Assembly: GCA_024449915.1 (NCBI GenBank)
Contig: JAMZAV010000161.1
Location: 1,054,001-1,118,000, forward strand
DNA length: 64,000 bases
Direction: 5' to 3'
DNA from: Sweltsa coloradensis
Taxonomy: Eukaryota > Arthropoda > Insecta > Plecoptera > Chloroperlidae
The notes under the pieces are model-generated. The model saw only the letters and a list, made by a program, of their open reading frames with translations. It made no database searches and was not told the DNA's origin. Within the stretch, counting starts at the first letter, position 1. Each line of letters opens with the position of its first letter. This document shows, one piece after another, positions 33,783 to 46,140 of this stretch. A program made the position numbers and the translations under genes.

Positions 33783-34349
33783 GTAAACATAACGCAAACC
33801 ATCACTTCTTACTTCACCGACCTAACTAGATTCTAGCAATCTATTTTATCGCCTGAAATGAGCAAGACACTATACACTCTTAAAAACTGTCTGATGTGGT
33901 CTTACGGCGTTGTGTAAAATATTCAAGATTAAAATAATGATTGAAAGTGCATGCACAACAAAAAGCAAGAAATGCATTATAGTTATGTAACTTTTGATAG
34001 GCATAGATATAATAGCCATGGATTCGTAATAAACCGAGATTTGTAGCTTTCAAAAAACAGGTGCTAAATAATTTTAACGGATTAATGTATCAATGTAACC
34101 ATTATGTAAATCAACTCAGAAATAAAAAAAACGGCTAGGTCGACAGGGTATCGAACCCGAGTCTTTTATTGTCTTAACCATTTGGCCGAGACTTGGATTC
34201 ACTGACAACTACGGGAGAGTTCTCAGACTAGTGAAATCTAATAATGTAAACATTATTAATAATTTTAAATACATTATAAATGATATGAAATAGAATAAAG
34301 CCAATATCGGCTCATGTTTAATACGAGTCTGTGTTGTTTCTGGGCGCAG
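33783..34349 (+). other. Intron 8 of copy C
   Basis: Contains a reverse-strand tRNA-like segment near 34128-34200 (GGTATCGAACCCGAG, TTAACCATTTGGCCGAGA). No exon seen. Confidence 0.6.
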
Positions 34350-34609
34350 TCCACCGAAAAGGGCTTGTTCCACGAGTTGTTCGAGAAACACATCATTTCG
34401 GACCCTGCCAACTTGATCACTGACAACTTCCTCGGCTTCAAGCGAGTCTGTGAGAAGGACTTCGCCTTCATCTCCAACCCTGAGGCCGCCTCTCTCTGGA
34501 GGGACGAGATGAACTGTTCGTTTGTCAGTCTACCCCAGGTGTTCGTGGAGTACACCAACAGCTTCATGATGCCGAAGGGCAGCCCCTATCTGGACCTCTT
34601 CAACAACAA
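34350..34609 (+). CDS. Copy C exon 9: S2 lobe
   Basis: Acceptor GCGCAG, donor GTAGGT at 34610; 260 bp. Encodes GLFHELFEKHIISDPANLIT, then FAFISNPEAASLWRDEMNC and FMMPKGSPYLDLFNN. Confidence 0.93.
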
Positions 34610-36130
34610 GTAGGTAGAATGATCAATAAGATTGTCGGGTAGCAAGACATCCCTGTAAGACCCTAAATTGTGAGGGTCAACATTCAAACTTTTTCCAAAC
34701 TTTTTTTTTCGGGTGAATAATAGATTTTTTAAATTTGACCCATTTTTTTTGTTAAATATAAAATAAATACATTTGCCCCCATGCCAATGGAACAAAAGTG
34801 ATTTTTTTATTATTGTTCATTCCAACATGACATTTAACAATCACATTGCTGGTGATAAGAAGATGATCGAAAATACACACCTGAAAAAAGGCTCCGGAAA
34901 TTTAATAATTCTCTAGTAGGCTTAATGTATTTTGAATTTGAATTTTGACTTAAAATGAAGCTTTTATTCAAAACACAAAATTTCCCAACATTCCTTAAAA
35001 ACGCGATTGAAAAAATTTGAAAAAAACACATAAATCTTAGAAAAAAATTAACTTCGATTGTTTGCTTAAAACGACTAAATTTAGACCAATTAAACTTGGT
35101 TATGAAAGGGATGAATCAACTTCTTCAATATCTTCTATATTATTAGACCCTCCATATCGTCCGATCTGCCAACTTTTTCCTTCTCCCATTCTAAATCACT
35201 CTCTTCTAAACTGTTCGCCATACTTTCAAACTATCTGTTTTTGGTCTGCCCAATATTCTCTTATTTCCTGCCAACTTTCCAAATTTTCATCTCATTCGTA
35301 ATTTGATTCTGCTAAACCCAATAGGCCAAATGAATAAATGTGAAGATAAGACTAATTGTACATAAACACATTAAGTATATACCTGTTCTACTATTTTCTT
35401 TATATGTGAAGTTATATTATTATTATAAAAGTATATACATTGTCTACTCCACTTATTTATATACATTGAGTATATTTCACTATTTCTTCTGCCTTTTCAA
35501 CACATTTTTAGGGCCTAAACATCTTAGCCATGAACAGGCGCGTATAAATGTTTTGAAAGTTGGGGGGGTCAAATCCACCTGCAGGTTTTGAGGGCGGCAG
35601 CTGGGGTATAAATTTTCACCATACTACAGTTATTTCGTCATGTTTTAACTGCATTTGGACTCTGTAAACGATGTTTTACAACAACTATCTGCGATCTAAA
35701 ACTAAAAAAATGAACGAAGAAGACACACAAACTACTGGCTGATAACTTATATACTTGAGATATAAGTTGGGGGGTCAAATCCACCTGCAGGTTTTGAGGG
35801 CGGCAGCTGGGGTATAAATTTTCACCATACTACAGTTATTTTGTCATGTTTTTACTGCATTTGGACTCTGTAAACGATGTTTTACAACAAATATCTGCGA
35901 TCTAAAACTAAAAAAATGAACGAAGAAGACACACAAACTACTGGCTGATAACTTATATAGAGATATACTTGTCAAAAATATGAAACAGATAGATCTTTTG
36001 ATGGTAGTGCCAGCGTGAAAGTGGATGGGTTAGCGTGAAAAGTGGGGGGTCAATTCCCCCCCCCCCTTCCTACGCGCCAGGCCATGAAAGTGATCCTCAG
36101 AAATGTTCAAGACATCATCTCTGCTCCCAG
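34610..36130 (+). other. Intron 9 of copy C
   Basis: 1.5 kb; holds the two-unit tandem repeat at 35558-35965 and a poly-C stretch at 36058-36066. No exon seen. Confidence 0.65.
35558..35965. repeat. Two tandem units of about 208 bp
   Basis: Unit one from 35558, unit two from 35766. Both run through GGGTCAAATCCACCTGCAGG, GGGCGGCAGCTGGGGTATAA and ACACACAAACTACTGGCTGA and differ at only a few positions, so the duplication is recent. Confidence 0.9.
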
Positions 36131-36283
36131 GCTACTGAAGCTGATCAACGACGGCGCGCTAAGGAAGATCTACCGGGAGTTCATGTTCAAGGAGGAGCCG
36201 GTTGTACCCAGTATGTTCAACAGTATCGTCCTGGAGGACGTCACCCCCATGTTGGTGATCGTGGTGGGCGGGGCGGCCGCGGG
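36131..36283 (+). CDS. Copy C exon 10: distal S2 and start of M3
   Basis: Acceptor CTCCCAG, donor GTTAGT at 36284; 153 bp. Encodes KLINDGALRKIYREFMFKEE then FNSIVLEDVTPMLVIVVGG. Nearly identical to copy B exon 10. Confidence 0.93.
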
Positions 36284-37007
36284 GTTAGTATCAATCATTA
36301 TAGCACCGCAATAACTTCTTTGGTTTGTTAAAGGTTCACTCTACTCAGAGAATTTTTATGACATAGCTTTTATAGTTGATAGTAAAAATATGAAACTATG
36401 CAGGAAATATATTGAAAACTATAAATAATTGTACACTTACAACAGTTAATTTATAGGGTAATATTTTGAGAAATATTCACTACTCCTTATCAATGACATT
36501 ACAAGAATCAGTTTTCTTTATCAAAGAATGTAATAAAAAATATACACAACTCGACTAAAAAAACAACATAATTGCATGAGGCCAGGCTGCGGTACAAGTA
36601 TGGACCTACAAACTATTTTGCTATCCTAGACTCATAGGGTGTCAAACAAACTAGATAAAACTGAATGTGGAGTCCACCAACTCAGATTCACAAATTATTG
36701 ATTGTGAACATCTGTATTGTACTTATTTCACTTGAATTATTAATAACTCCGAACCAATCCTGAAACCACCGACACTATATTGTTAATAAACATATACATT
36801 ATCGAAAGTTGTGATAATAAATGGGGTGTGAGGGATATTTTACGCATTGGTTTTTAAAATGGCTGATAACTGTTCATAATAATCTGTTTAAATAACATAT
36901 TGATGCATAGAATGTATTATTGAGAATAGGTAATAACAAAAATAGTGAATTTCTCGATTTGGTTAGTCGGGAAACACTTCTGCAGGTTAAATTGTTAATA
37001 TTTAAAA

Positions 37008-37470
37008 CTAGGAAGCTTCGCAAACGCTTTTTCAGGCGCGTTGTTGGATGAGCGTAATTGTTTAAAAACGAAAAAAGCGTAAAATTGCGATTTTCATAAG
37101 AAATAATTATTCGATTACGCTAAAATTTCACACGAATATATCAATTCATAAAATTAAGGTTCTGTGAAAAAATCATTACATTCGGATCATGTAGGTGTTA
37201 TAAGTCGAAGAATTTTTTTTTAAATCGAAAAAAATCGTAAAATTGCGATTTTCATAAGAAATAATTTTTCGATTGCGCTCAAAAACGTGGCAGTTCTAAG
37301 TTCAGAGATTTCGAAGGTCTCCAGAAAATTTCATCGCAATTGGAGTATCGGTTTAGCCGGAATCGTGCTAACAGACAGACAAAAATACAAAAAGAAAAAA
37401 AAAACATCCCGGATTTCTTTGTCCAGTGTAGTGAAATGGAATCTTCGCTTCGCTCGCTACGCTCATCCAA
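37008..37470. mobile_element. TTGGATGAGC-family element
   Basis: Starts CTAGGAAGCTTCGCAAACGC, then GCGTTGTTGGATGAGCG; ends GCTACGCTCATCCAA. The interior has ATTTTTCGATTGCGCTCAAA and an A-rich stretch after GACAGACAAAA. No long reading frame. Confidence 0.7.
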
Positions 37471-37485
37471 CAAATCATAAGTTAA

Positions 37486-37726
37486 AAAAATCCATCCCGA
37501 TCGGGGTTTCGAACCGAGTCTCCCATATTCCGGGTAGGCGCCATAGCCAACTAGACCACTGAGACGGTGTATTCATGTATTTATGTATTCAGATCTATAA
37601 CGCAACTACAATTCAGAAGTTAAATAGTTACCGTCTCGGTGGTCTAGTTGGCTAAGGCGCCTACCTGGAATGTGAAATACTCGGGTTCGAACCCCGATCG
37701 GGATGGATTTTTTAACTTCTGAATTG
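37486..37726. repeat. Inverted pair of tRNA-like SINE sequences
   Basis: Reverse copy about 37486-37570 (CCGATCGGGGTTTCGAACCG) and forward copy about 37605-37726 (TGGTCTAGTTGGCTAAGGCG, GGGTTCGAACCCCGATC). The forward copy is bounded by ACAATTCAGAAGTTAAA and its complement TTTAACTTCTGAATTGT. Box A and box B are recognisable; no clean acceptor stem. Confidence 0.75.
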
Positions 37727-39267
37727 TTGGATGAGCGAAGCGAAGACTTCAATTTCACTGACCCCCAAAAAATTTAGCTCGGGTGTTTTTTTTGTTTTTG
37801 TTTTTGTTTTGTTTTTTTTTTTGTTTTTTTTTCCGTCTGTTTGTTCGCTCTCTACCGGGCAAACGGCATATGCGATCTTGATGAAAATTTGACACGACCT
37901 TCGTTTTCTCTGAACTTAGACTTGCCACGTTTTTGGGTACAATCGAAGAAATATTTCTCATGAATATCGTACTTTTACGAATGTTGTCGATTTTTAGAGC
38001 GATATTTTCGTGCCATTTGGGCCAATTCTGACCAAACGGGTGAAACTACAACGTTCATATTTCACATGGACATTAAGGTAATGGTAATGTATTACTTTCT
38101 GAAAGAAAAAGTTGAAAAAGTTAGCCAAATAGAGAGAAATAAAGCTTTTAATATACGTTTTTACTTTTTGTGCGATATTTTCGTACCATTTGGGCCAATT
38201 CTGACCAAACGGGTGGGGCTACAACGTTCATATTATACATGGACATTAAGGTTATGGTGATGTAGTACCTTATGAAAGAAAATGTTGAAAAAGTTAGCCA
38301 GAATCTATAGAAATATAGCTTTTAATGTAAGATTTTTACGTTAAATAATAACAAATTAACAAGAAACAATAGAAACTTGACAACAATCACCTACAATGCG
38401 TCAGCAGAAAAACAAAGCACTTTCAAAAGTAAAGATATCCCACGCAAACTAAAAGCTTTAAAAAAGCTCATCCAACAACGCGGCGAAAACGCTAAAGTCC
38501 CGCCGCGTTGATGGATGAGCTTTTTAAAGTTTTAAGTTTGCTTGGGATATCTTTACTTTTGCAAGTGCTTTGTTTTGCTGCCTACGCATTGTAGGTGAAT
38601 GTTGTCAAGTTTCTTTTGTTTCTTGTCAATTGGTATTATTAACGTAAAAAACTTATATTAAAAGCTTTATTTCTATGGATTCTGGCTAACTTTTTCAACT
38701 TTTTCTTTCAAAAGGTACTACATCACCATAACCTTAATGTCCATGTATAATATGAACGTTGAAACCCCACCCGTTTGGTCAGAATTGGCCCAAATGGCAC
38801 GAAAATATCGTACAAAAAACCAAAAATCTTATATTAAAAGCTTTATTTCTATAGATTCAACTTTTTCAACTTTTTCTTTCAAAATGTACTAAATCACCAT
38901 AACCTTAATGTCCATGTATAATATGAACGTTTTAGCTTCACCCGTTTGGTCAGAATTGGCCCAAATGGCACGAAAATATCGCCCAAAAAATCGAAAAAAA
39001 TCGTAAAAGTACGATATATTAATGGGAAATATTTCTTCGATTGTACCCAAAAACGTGGCAAGTCTAAGTTCAGAGATTTCGAAGGTCCTGTCAAATTTTC
39101 ATCCAGATCGCATATGCCGTTTGCCCGGTAGAGAGCGAACAAACAGACAGAAAAACAAACAAAAAAACAAAAAAACAAAAAAAAAAACAAAAAAACAAAA
39201 AAAAAACACCCGAGCTAAATTTTTTTGGGGGGTCGGTGAAATTGAAGTCTTCGCTTCGCTCATCCAA
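37727..39267. mobile_element. 1.54-kb palindrome of two TTGGATGAGC units
   Basis: Unit one 37727-38475, unit two 38508-39267 in reverse orientation, joined by a GC-rich spacer (ACGCGGCG...CGCCGCGT) containing AAAACGCTAAAGTCCC. Each unit has TTGGATGAGC ends, CTCTACCGGGCAAACGGCAT, ATTTGGGCCAATTCTGACCA and an A/AAC-rich tract. Confidence 0.8.
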
Positions 39268-39543
39268 TAATGGATAGTGAACACAAAAAATGTTACGGTA
39301 GAAATGTTTTCATTTCGATCCAAAATTTGTCACGACGTGAATGCACACTATTCCGAAGATTCTAAAGAATTATTGAGCCTTTATTTGCAACAGATAATAT
39401 TACATAATCCACAAGTGCAAATTTAATAAAACATACATAGTAACAGTTACAAAAACAGATAGGTCTACAGTGTGAGGGTGTTTGTATGTGTGTATATGTG
39501 TGTATTTTTGTGAGTGTGTGTGTGTTTGTGTTGTATTTGTTTG

Positions 39544-40311
39544 TTGGATGAGCGTAGCGAGCGAAGCGAGTGAAGCGAAGACTTCAATTTCACCAACCCC
39601 CCAAAAAATTTAGCTCAGGTGTTTTTTTGTTTGTATTTCTGTCTGTTTGTTCGCTCTCTACCGGGCAAACGGCATATGCGATCTTGATGAAAATTTGACA
39701 GGACCTTCGAAATCTCTGAACTTAGACTTGCTACGTTTTTGGGTACAATCGAAGAAATATTTCTCATGAATATCGAACTTTTACGATTTTTTTCGATTTT
39801 TTGTGCGATATTTTCGTGCCATTTGGGCCGATTCTGACCAAACGGGAGAGGCATACAACGTTCATATCATACATGTACAATAAAGTTATGGTGATGTAAT
39901 ACATTTTGAAAAAAAAAAATGAAAAAGTTAGCCAGAATCTATAGAAATAAAGCTTTTAATATAAGTTTTTGATTTTTTGTGCGATATTTTCGTGCCATTT
40001 GGGCCAATTCTGACCAAACGGGTGGGGCTACAACGTTCATATTATACATGGACATTAAGGTTATGGTGATGTAGTACCCTTTAAAAGAAAAAGTTGAAAA
40101 AGGTAGCCAGAATCCATAGAAATAAAGCTTTTAATATAAGTTTTTTACGATAAATAATACAATTGACAAGAAACAATAGAAGCTTGACAACAATCACCTT
40201 CAATGCGTAGGCAACAAAACAAAGCAATTGTATAAGTAAAGATATCCCACGCAAACTAAAAACTTCAAAAAGCTCATCCATCAACGCGGCGGGACTTTAG
40301 CGTTTTCCTAG
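39544..40311. mobile_element. TTGGATGAGC-family element
   Basis: Starts TTGGATGAGCGTAGCGAGCG and ends AGCTCATCCATCAACGCGG followed by ACTTTAGCGTTTTCCTAG. Shares the interior with the palindromic units just upstream. Confidence 0.75.
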
Positions 40312-40464
40312 TTTAAATATTATACGTGTCTACTGTGCTATTAAGAAGGGATTTGTACGTGGTAAGAGTATTATAGTTTAAGTCAAGATCTTTGTTTGTT
40401 TGTGTTTCCAGTATTCTACATAGGTGTTCAATTTTAATTTACCCATGCTCATGTTGTGTTTCAG

Positions 40465-40660
40465 CTGGTTATTAGTCCTGGTGGAGCAAGTGTTAATCGG
40501 TACGTTAGAAAAACACCCAGTCCCGGACATGGCAACCGTATTCGAGATGACGAAGGAACGACTGCGCAACATCAAGGCAGGGAACAAGATCCCGAAGAAT
40601 AAGAAGAATAAGAATAAGAACACAAATTTAAGATCGGTACCTCTAAAGCGACTAACATAA
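40465..40660 (+). CDS. Copy C exon 11: end of M3, basic tail, stop
   Basis: Acceptor GTTTCAG at 40458-40464. Encodes WLLVLVEQVLIGTLEKHPVP, then a tail with PKNKKNKNKNTNLR; stop TAA at 40658-40660. The tail is 12 residues shorter than in copy B. Confidence 0.92.
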
Positions 40661-40689
40661 CACAGTATCGTAGAGTAGATCTTTGAGAA

Positions 40690-40930
40690 TGACGAGCTAA
40701 GGTTGCCCGCTGTAGGGTACAATCACGTTTACCTGGTTCGACCCTTTTCGTGTGACAAATCGAGTTTGAGGATAAAACGTAATGGAATCTCCAAGGGCTG
40801 TTTAAGGGAACTGAATCCCAGCATTCGCCTCAACGAATAATGAAAATCTCCAGATAGTTTTCAATGATGATTGCAGGTGGCGGGAATCGAATCTCTGACC
40901 TCCCGAATCAGAGTCTTACACTGATAAATT
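40690..40930 (-). repeat. tRNA-derived SINE, reverse strand
   Basis: Contains GGCGGGAATCGAATCTCTGA (reverse B box) and a CATTCGCCTCAACGA segment, the reverse of the tails seen at 32390-32420 and 55125-55160. Confidence 0.6.
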
Positions 40931-43725
40931 GATTTGTATTGAGTGAATTCCTATCCCTGACATAATTACATGTCGAAAACGTTACATTATACAGCCAGGA
41001 TATTCAATGTCCGCAATTTTTTCGTGTTAATATATTATCTAGCTTGTCTTTTTTAACGTGCCGGTTTCGTCCAAGCTTGAAACCAAGCCAAGCGTAGCTT
41101 AAAACGATCAACACCCAAGCTCACGCAAAACACGAATCACCAAACAAAAGTGATGTTATCGAATCATCAAACCTACCTCAAGGTAAACCAGCCGAACAAA
41201 AACTTTAAGACAATGCTCGGCGTCTCTTGACGGATTTTTTTAATCATGCAATCTAAATATCTTATTTAAAATACAAGGATAAATTCAGTGCACTTGAATT
41301 GTGGTTGTTCTCTTAATTTTATCTTCAAAATATAATTAATTTTCACAAAGTATAAAAGAATGGAAAGCCGCATGTACACCACATAAAATCGCAATCAATG
41401 TAGGATGTACCAGGATTAACACATCCGTACAATTTTTAATGAAGGCCTTATGCGTCAATAACTTAAATCAGTAAATATAAATATTGACTTCGAAATTCAT
41501 TATTATTAGTGTTTACCCCCTAACCATCCATGCTTAGTATGAAATGGTGGGTATACATTTGTTAAAATGAGTAGTTCGTTTGATTCCGAGTGATTTAAAA
41601 AAATGGCGTAAGTAAAAAATAAAAATGTGACCGTTAGTTTTCTTAAAAAATAATGATTGGACTTATTGCGTTTAAAAAATAACAATTGAATATTATTCAT
41701 TTGCATTATATTAACAATAAATGAAGAAATGAGTGGTTTCAGAGACTTCCACAAGTCTCAAATTAATATTTAGACCTATTTGTAGCAAAAAGTTTATTTA
41801 TTGTACATAGGCCCCTAACATACATAATAAAACATACATATTACATTTTTTGAAAATTTAAATTTGTGGTATTTTTAAATACTTTTAATTTTTTTTCTGC
41901 ACATCAACATCATTATTATTTACTGGCTACTGTCGAAGTTCTTCTGTCACTTCTGTCACTTATTTATCATTGTTAGAAATTGACTTAATGCGTTTTGAAT
42001 CAAAATAAATATTGACATTTCGCGTTTGAAAAAAAAGGGCGGTAACCGTGGTTATAATTTGTTTTGTAAGAAAATACTTTTTACCATCTGATAGAGTTTG
42101 TAATGAAGAACACAACTCCTATAACTCATTGTTTGTACTACGTGGACTTAAATACGAATTTAAAAAATAAACTCCACATTTAAGATCATATTATTTAGTT
42201 TTCGGTGTCCCATAGTTTGAAGAATATACCACAACACGGAGTTTGTAAAGTTGTTCAGAAGAAGTATAGGTACTGAAATAAATAAAAGGGGCAGCAGATA
42301 ATGTAGATACAGATGAGAAACATATGCTGGGACAATCGTGTCTGTGAGGAGAGTGATTTATAATATCCGGTATTTGATTAAAATTCTTCATATTCTAAAA
42401 CTTCAGCCTGTGTGTTTTATCCACTGTGTCCTCGTGATCAGAATCAGTGTCAACCTGACATGGATAACACGTCACCTAGACACACTCACCTCGCAGTTCG
42501 ATAACACACTATAGCGTGCTGGGATACCTTGTATAATATATCGTCAATAATCATACATATTTCATGTGCCATCGTGGATTTCTAATTGGTCGAAATGATG
42601 TTCTCTGATTCAAAACAGATTTAATTGCCCCATATAGTAATAAATTATTAATGAAAGCGCAGCCTAATTTTTTTTTTAAGTTTAGTAGAATTCGATCATG
42701 GCAGTTGATATGCTACGCTTATGAAAGTGGGTGTTTTTCCATGTGAAAGCGAAACCACCATGACGAAGTCCACTTGGAATATTTGTTTGGATTTAAAATC
42801 AAGAAAATTCAGTGGCTACATGTCTCAAAGTAAGCTGGAAGAATAAGGATTTTTATAAGAAGGATAATTTAGTTTGAAATGTTCTGTGAAAAGTTGTGTG
42901 AAATCGTGAGTTTTATCTGTTTGGGTACGTTTTGTTGAGATGTGACTTTTGAATTTCGTAGATAGAGCACAGGCGCGACATTTAAACCTAATATGTGCAT
43001 GTGAGTTAGTATGTTTTCTATTTATTTATGTGTATTTGTGCGTAAGTTTGCGTGTGCAAATGTGTGTTTGTTCGGCGAAATGAGGCAGAAAGCATTTGCT
43101 GTAATGATCAAATTCTTTGACAGTACTGTTGTACACCAATTAAAATAAAATTCTTACTACATTTTATGTTAAACAATAGATAATAATAAAATATTGTCTT
43201 TGTTGCGATTTGTGTGCGTATAGTATCCGTGTTATTTTGTATGTGCGTTTATTATTTTTTGCATGTGTATATGATTTTTTAATGTATATTAATTGTGTAT
43301 GAGTATGTCCATGTTAGTGCATGTATATTTGAATGTGTTTATGTACACATATGTGTACATGTGAGTTTTCCTGTGTATGAGTAGTTGTTTGTGCTTATGT
43401 TGGTGTACGTATAGGATTATTTGTATGTGCTCTATATACGCGTATTTCTCAGCGAAACTGATGTTTATAATGGTTTGTATTATGTACGTGTATGCACGCG
43501 TGTGCATGTATGTGCGTAAATTTGCGTATTAAAGAGCATAATTTAATAACAAACGCATTGATTAGTAGCAATACACGAGCAATTACAGCATTCGATCAAA
43601 TACTGCAACAGGGATTGGCTGTGATAAGTTAAAAATAAGAAATCAGAATTTAAAATGCTAATGCTGATTTATTTCCATATTTAAAAAGATAGTACGTTTA
43701 TTTTATGCCATAGTTGGGTCTGCTA

Positions 43726-45120
43726 ATAATCCTGTCAAATAAGAAATTTTTGGAGGAAAAAATTGCGATGTCGCTGAATTTTTACAGAGACCTTCCTTTA
43801 AGGATACTTATCAACATACTAAAACTCCCCTACAATCGGACTAGAGCTTCGGCCGCCATGTTGGAAAATGGCGGCCAAAACGTGTTTGTTATCGAATATC
43901 TCCAAATTGGTTTGAGATAGACAAAATATCTCAATGGCAAAAATATTTCCCATTTAATTCCCTACAAAACAGGTGTCTTCTATTATTTTGGTAGGGGCAA
44001 AGGTTACGTCACAAAATCGTGGTTTATATGTTGCTTATTGGAGTACCAGCTAATTTCCAAATTTTCACGCCCAGCATCAAACAATGCCCGGTAAATCCGT
44101 AAGAAATCGATTCAAATACAAATGGACTTTTGTACGGAGTTCATGAAAGCTTCCATTAGTATTTTGAAAAATCAGTTCTGCGAAATCGGATTTTGCATTT
44201 ACCCGGAATTTGGGTTTTTCCATTGTTGGCATTTCCTAAAAAATGCCGTATTTTACTGTCCATTATTAAGCACTAAATAGCATTGGAGGAAAAATTCTTT
44301 CTACGCACATTGAAATTACTTAAATGATGATACGATTGCAACCAAAGTTTAAATCCAATATGGATGCTAATTCCTAATATTCACAAAAGGAATACTGTGT
44401 TCATGCTGTTTTTACACTCTTTTTAATACATAATTCACTTTGATGTTGTGGATATTAGGAATTAGAAGCCATATTGGATTTAAACTTTGGTTGTAATCGG
44501 ATCATAATTTGAGTCATTTTAATGTGCGTAGGAAGAATTTTTCCTCCAATGCTATTTAGTGCTTAATAATGGACAGTCAAAAAGGGCACTTTTGAGGAAT
44601 TGCCAACAATAGAAAAACCCAAGTTCCGGGTAAATGCAAAATTCGATTTCGCAGAACTAATTTTTTAAAATACTAATGGAAGCTTTCATGAACCCCATAC
44701 AAAAGTTTTTTTGTATTTAAATCGATTTCTTATGGATTTGCCGGGCATTGTTTGATGCTGGGCGTGAAAATTTGGAAATAAGCTGGTACTCCAATGAGCA
44801 ACATAACATATAAACTACGATTTTGTGACGTAACCTTTGCCCCTACCAAAACTATAGAAGACACCTGTTTTGTAGGGAATTAAATGGGAAATATTTTTGC
44901 CATTGAGATATTTTGTCTATCTCAAACCAATTTGGAGATATTCGATAACAAACACCTTTTGGCCGCCATTTTCCAATATGGCGGCCGAAGCTCCAGTCCG
45001 ATTGTAGGGGAGTTTTAGTATGATAATAAGTATTATATAAGGAAGGTCTCTGCAAAAATTCAGCGACATCGCAATTTTTTCCTCCAAACGTCAATATACA
45101 ATCTTATTTGACAGGATTAT
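43726..45120. mobile_element. 1.4-kb foldback element
   Basis: The left end ATAATCCTGTCAAATAAG is the exact reverse complement of the right end. Arms of nearly 690 bp match at high identity (for example GGCCGCCATGTTGGAAAATG against the complement of CATTTTCCAATATGGCGGCC) to a centre near 44410. A TA duplication is possible (TA before ATCCTG and after CAGGAT). No transposase frame. Confidence 0.85.
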
Positions 45121-45810
45121 AAGGAATATACCAATATTTAGTTTTAAAACATTACTCAATTTGTTATAGGTTGATAAAAAATGCATTGTTGTTTCTAGAA
45201 AGAACCTACATAAAATAATATTAGGCTACAGTAAAAACTTATATGTAAACAATAATACACAGTACATGCAAATGTGTGTGCGTGACGGTGTGCGTGTATG
45301 CGTGTGGGCGTGATGGAGGGTGAGTGATAAAAATGGCGAATTATTGTTATTGTGCATGTTTGTTTTGAAGGATTTTGTATATCTGTCAGTGTCGCGTTAC
45401 ATGATACATGTAGTGTTTTAGTGCGTAACTAAATTGGCTGAGAATCTAGTTCAGGGATCTCCACTGGTAAAGAATTTTACAATCTGCAGCTCTGATATTA
45501 AAACCCATGTAGATAGGACGAAATTGTGGCCTGGTCAGTGGTGTCACTATTTTTTTTTTCGCAATCCATGCCCCCTAATAATTTCCTTGTTTAAATCAAA
45601 CGTTATTATATTGCCATGTATGCTGTGAATTGTAAGCTCGACATGACAACAAAACAAATTGACGCACACAAACTACATTGTTTCGGTATTGCATTCATCC
45701 CAACCTTTTGGTCTAAAACGCACCAAATGCCCTCTAAAAACCTGATTTTAAAAAAATCGATGAGGAGGCTTTGCCCCCCATGCCAGGTCCCTTTCCAACG
45801 AATGTACTTG

Positions 45811-45830
45811 ACCCCCCCCCCCCCCCCCCC
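45811..45830. repeat. Poly-C run
   Basis: About 20 consecutive cytosines, a likely sequencing and assembly weak point. Confidence 0.9.
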
Positions 45831-45999
45831 CAATGTTCAAACTCAAGTAACGCTCCTGGGCCTGGTGAAGGTTTAAAGTTTCAGCTCGTTCATTCTACCG
45901 TTGAGTGACACTATAATCCTGTGTCAGTATGTATGTATAAGTCAGTTGTTCAAATTACATAAAGGATTTTTAATATAAAATGAAGAATAAAATAAATAA

Positions 46000-46140
46000 A
46001 TAATCAAATTCGTATTGAGAGTCTACCCACTCAGTCACTGAATTGATTTTCAGTGTGGTACATTAAATTTAAAGCAGACCAGAATTTAGGCTCCGACACC
46101 ATAGACGAGCGAACAATGACCAACTAGAGACCGGCATAAA
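46000..46140. repeat. SINE-like repeat, CCCACTCAGTCAC family, copy 1
   Basis: AAAT-rich tract, then GAGTCTACCCACTCAGTCAC, then GCTCCGACACCATAGACGAG. Same order in the next copy at 46665-46815. Confidence 0.65.

Larger units (their letters stand above)
36284..40464 (+). other. Intron 10 of copy C, repeat-filled
   Basis: 4.2 kb, against 0.5 kb in copy B. Most of the excess is repeat: a TTGGATGAGC element (37008-37470), an inverted pair of tRNA-like SINEs (37486-37726), a 1.54-kb palindrome of two TTGGATGAGC units (37727-39267) and another unit (39544-40311). Confidence 0.8.
27036..40660 (+). other. Copy C: eleven-exon ionotropic receptor gene, frame broken in exon 7
   Basis: Same family and exon design as copy B; about 669 aa if exon 7 were the usual length. 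Signal peptide MRWLGLLTVLSVATLTFTA, S1 in exons 4-5, M1 in exon 6, CQQG pore in exon 7, M2 across exons 7/8, S2 in exons 8-10, M3 across exons 10/11, lysine/asparagine-rich tail. The S1 arginine that binds the alpha-carboxyl in glutamate receptors is present (TMTSKR, codon 31344-31346). Exon 7 is 149 bp against 151 in B, so the frame shifts in the M2 helix and meets TGA at 33704-33706 in exon 8. Exons total 2008 bp, not a multiple of three, which agrees. Closest relative here is copy B. Confidence 0.85.

Noticed and set aside
38894..39323. Reading frames of 74-98 residues rich in Phe or Lys
   Set aside because: They are translations of the TTGGATGAGC repeat and its poly-A/T tract; the same peptides recur at each repeat copy.
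39544..40311. Helitron with CTAG 3' end
   Set aside because: CTTTAGCGTTTTCCTAG followed by T fits in part, but no TC 5' end exists, the same CTAGGAAAACGC sequence acts as an inverted terminal repeat at 25503-25797, and no convincing terminal hairpin is seen.
45606..45876. Reading frames across the poly-C run
   Set aside because: Created by the homopolymer (poly-Gly or poly-Pro); no recognisable domain.
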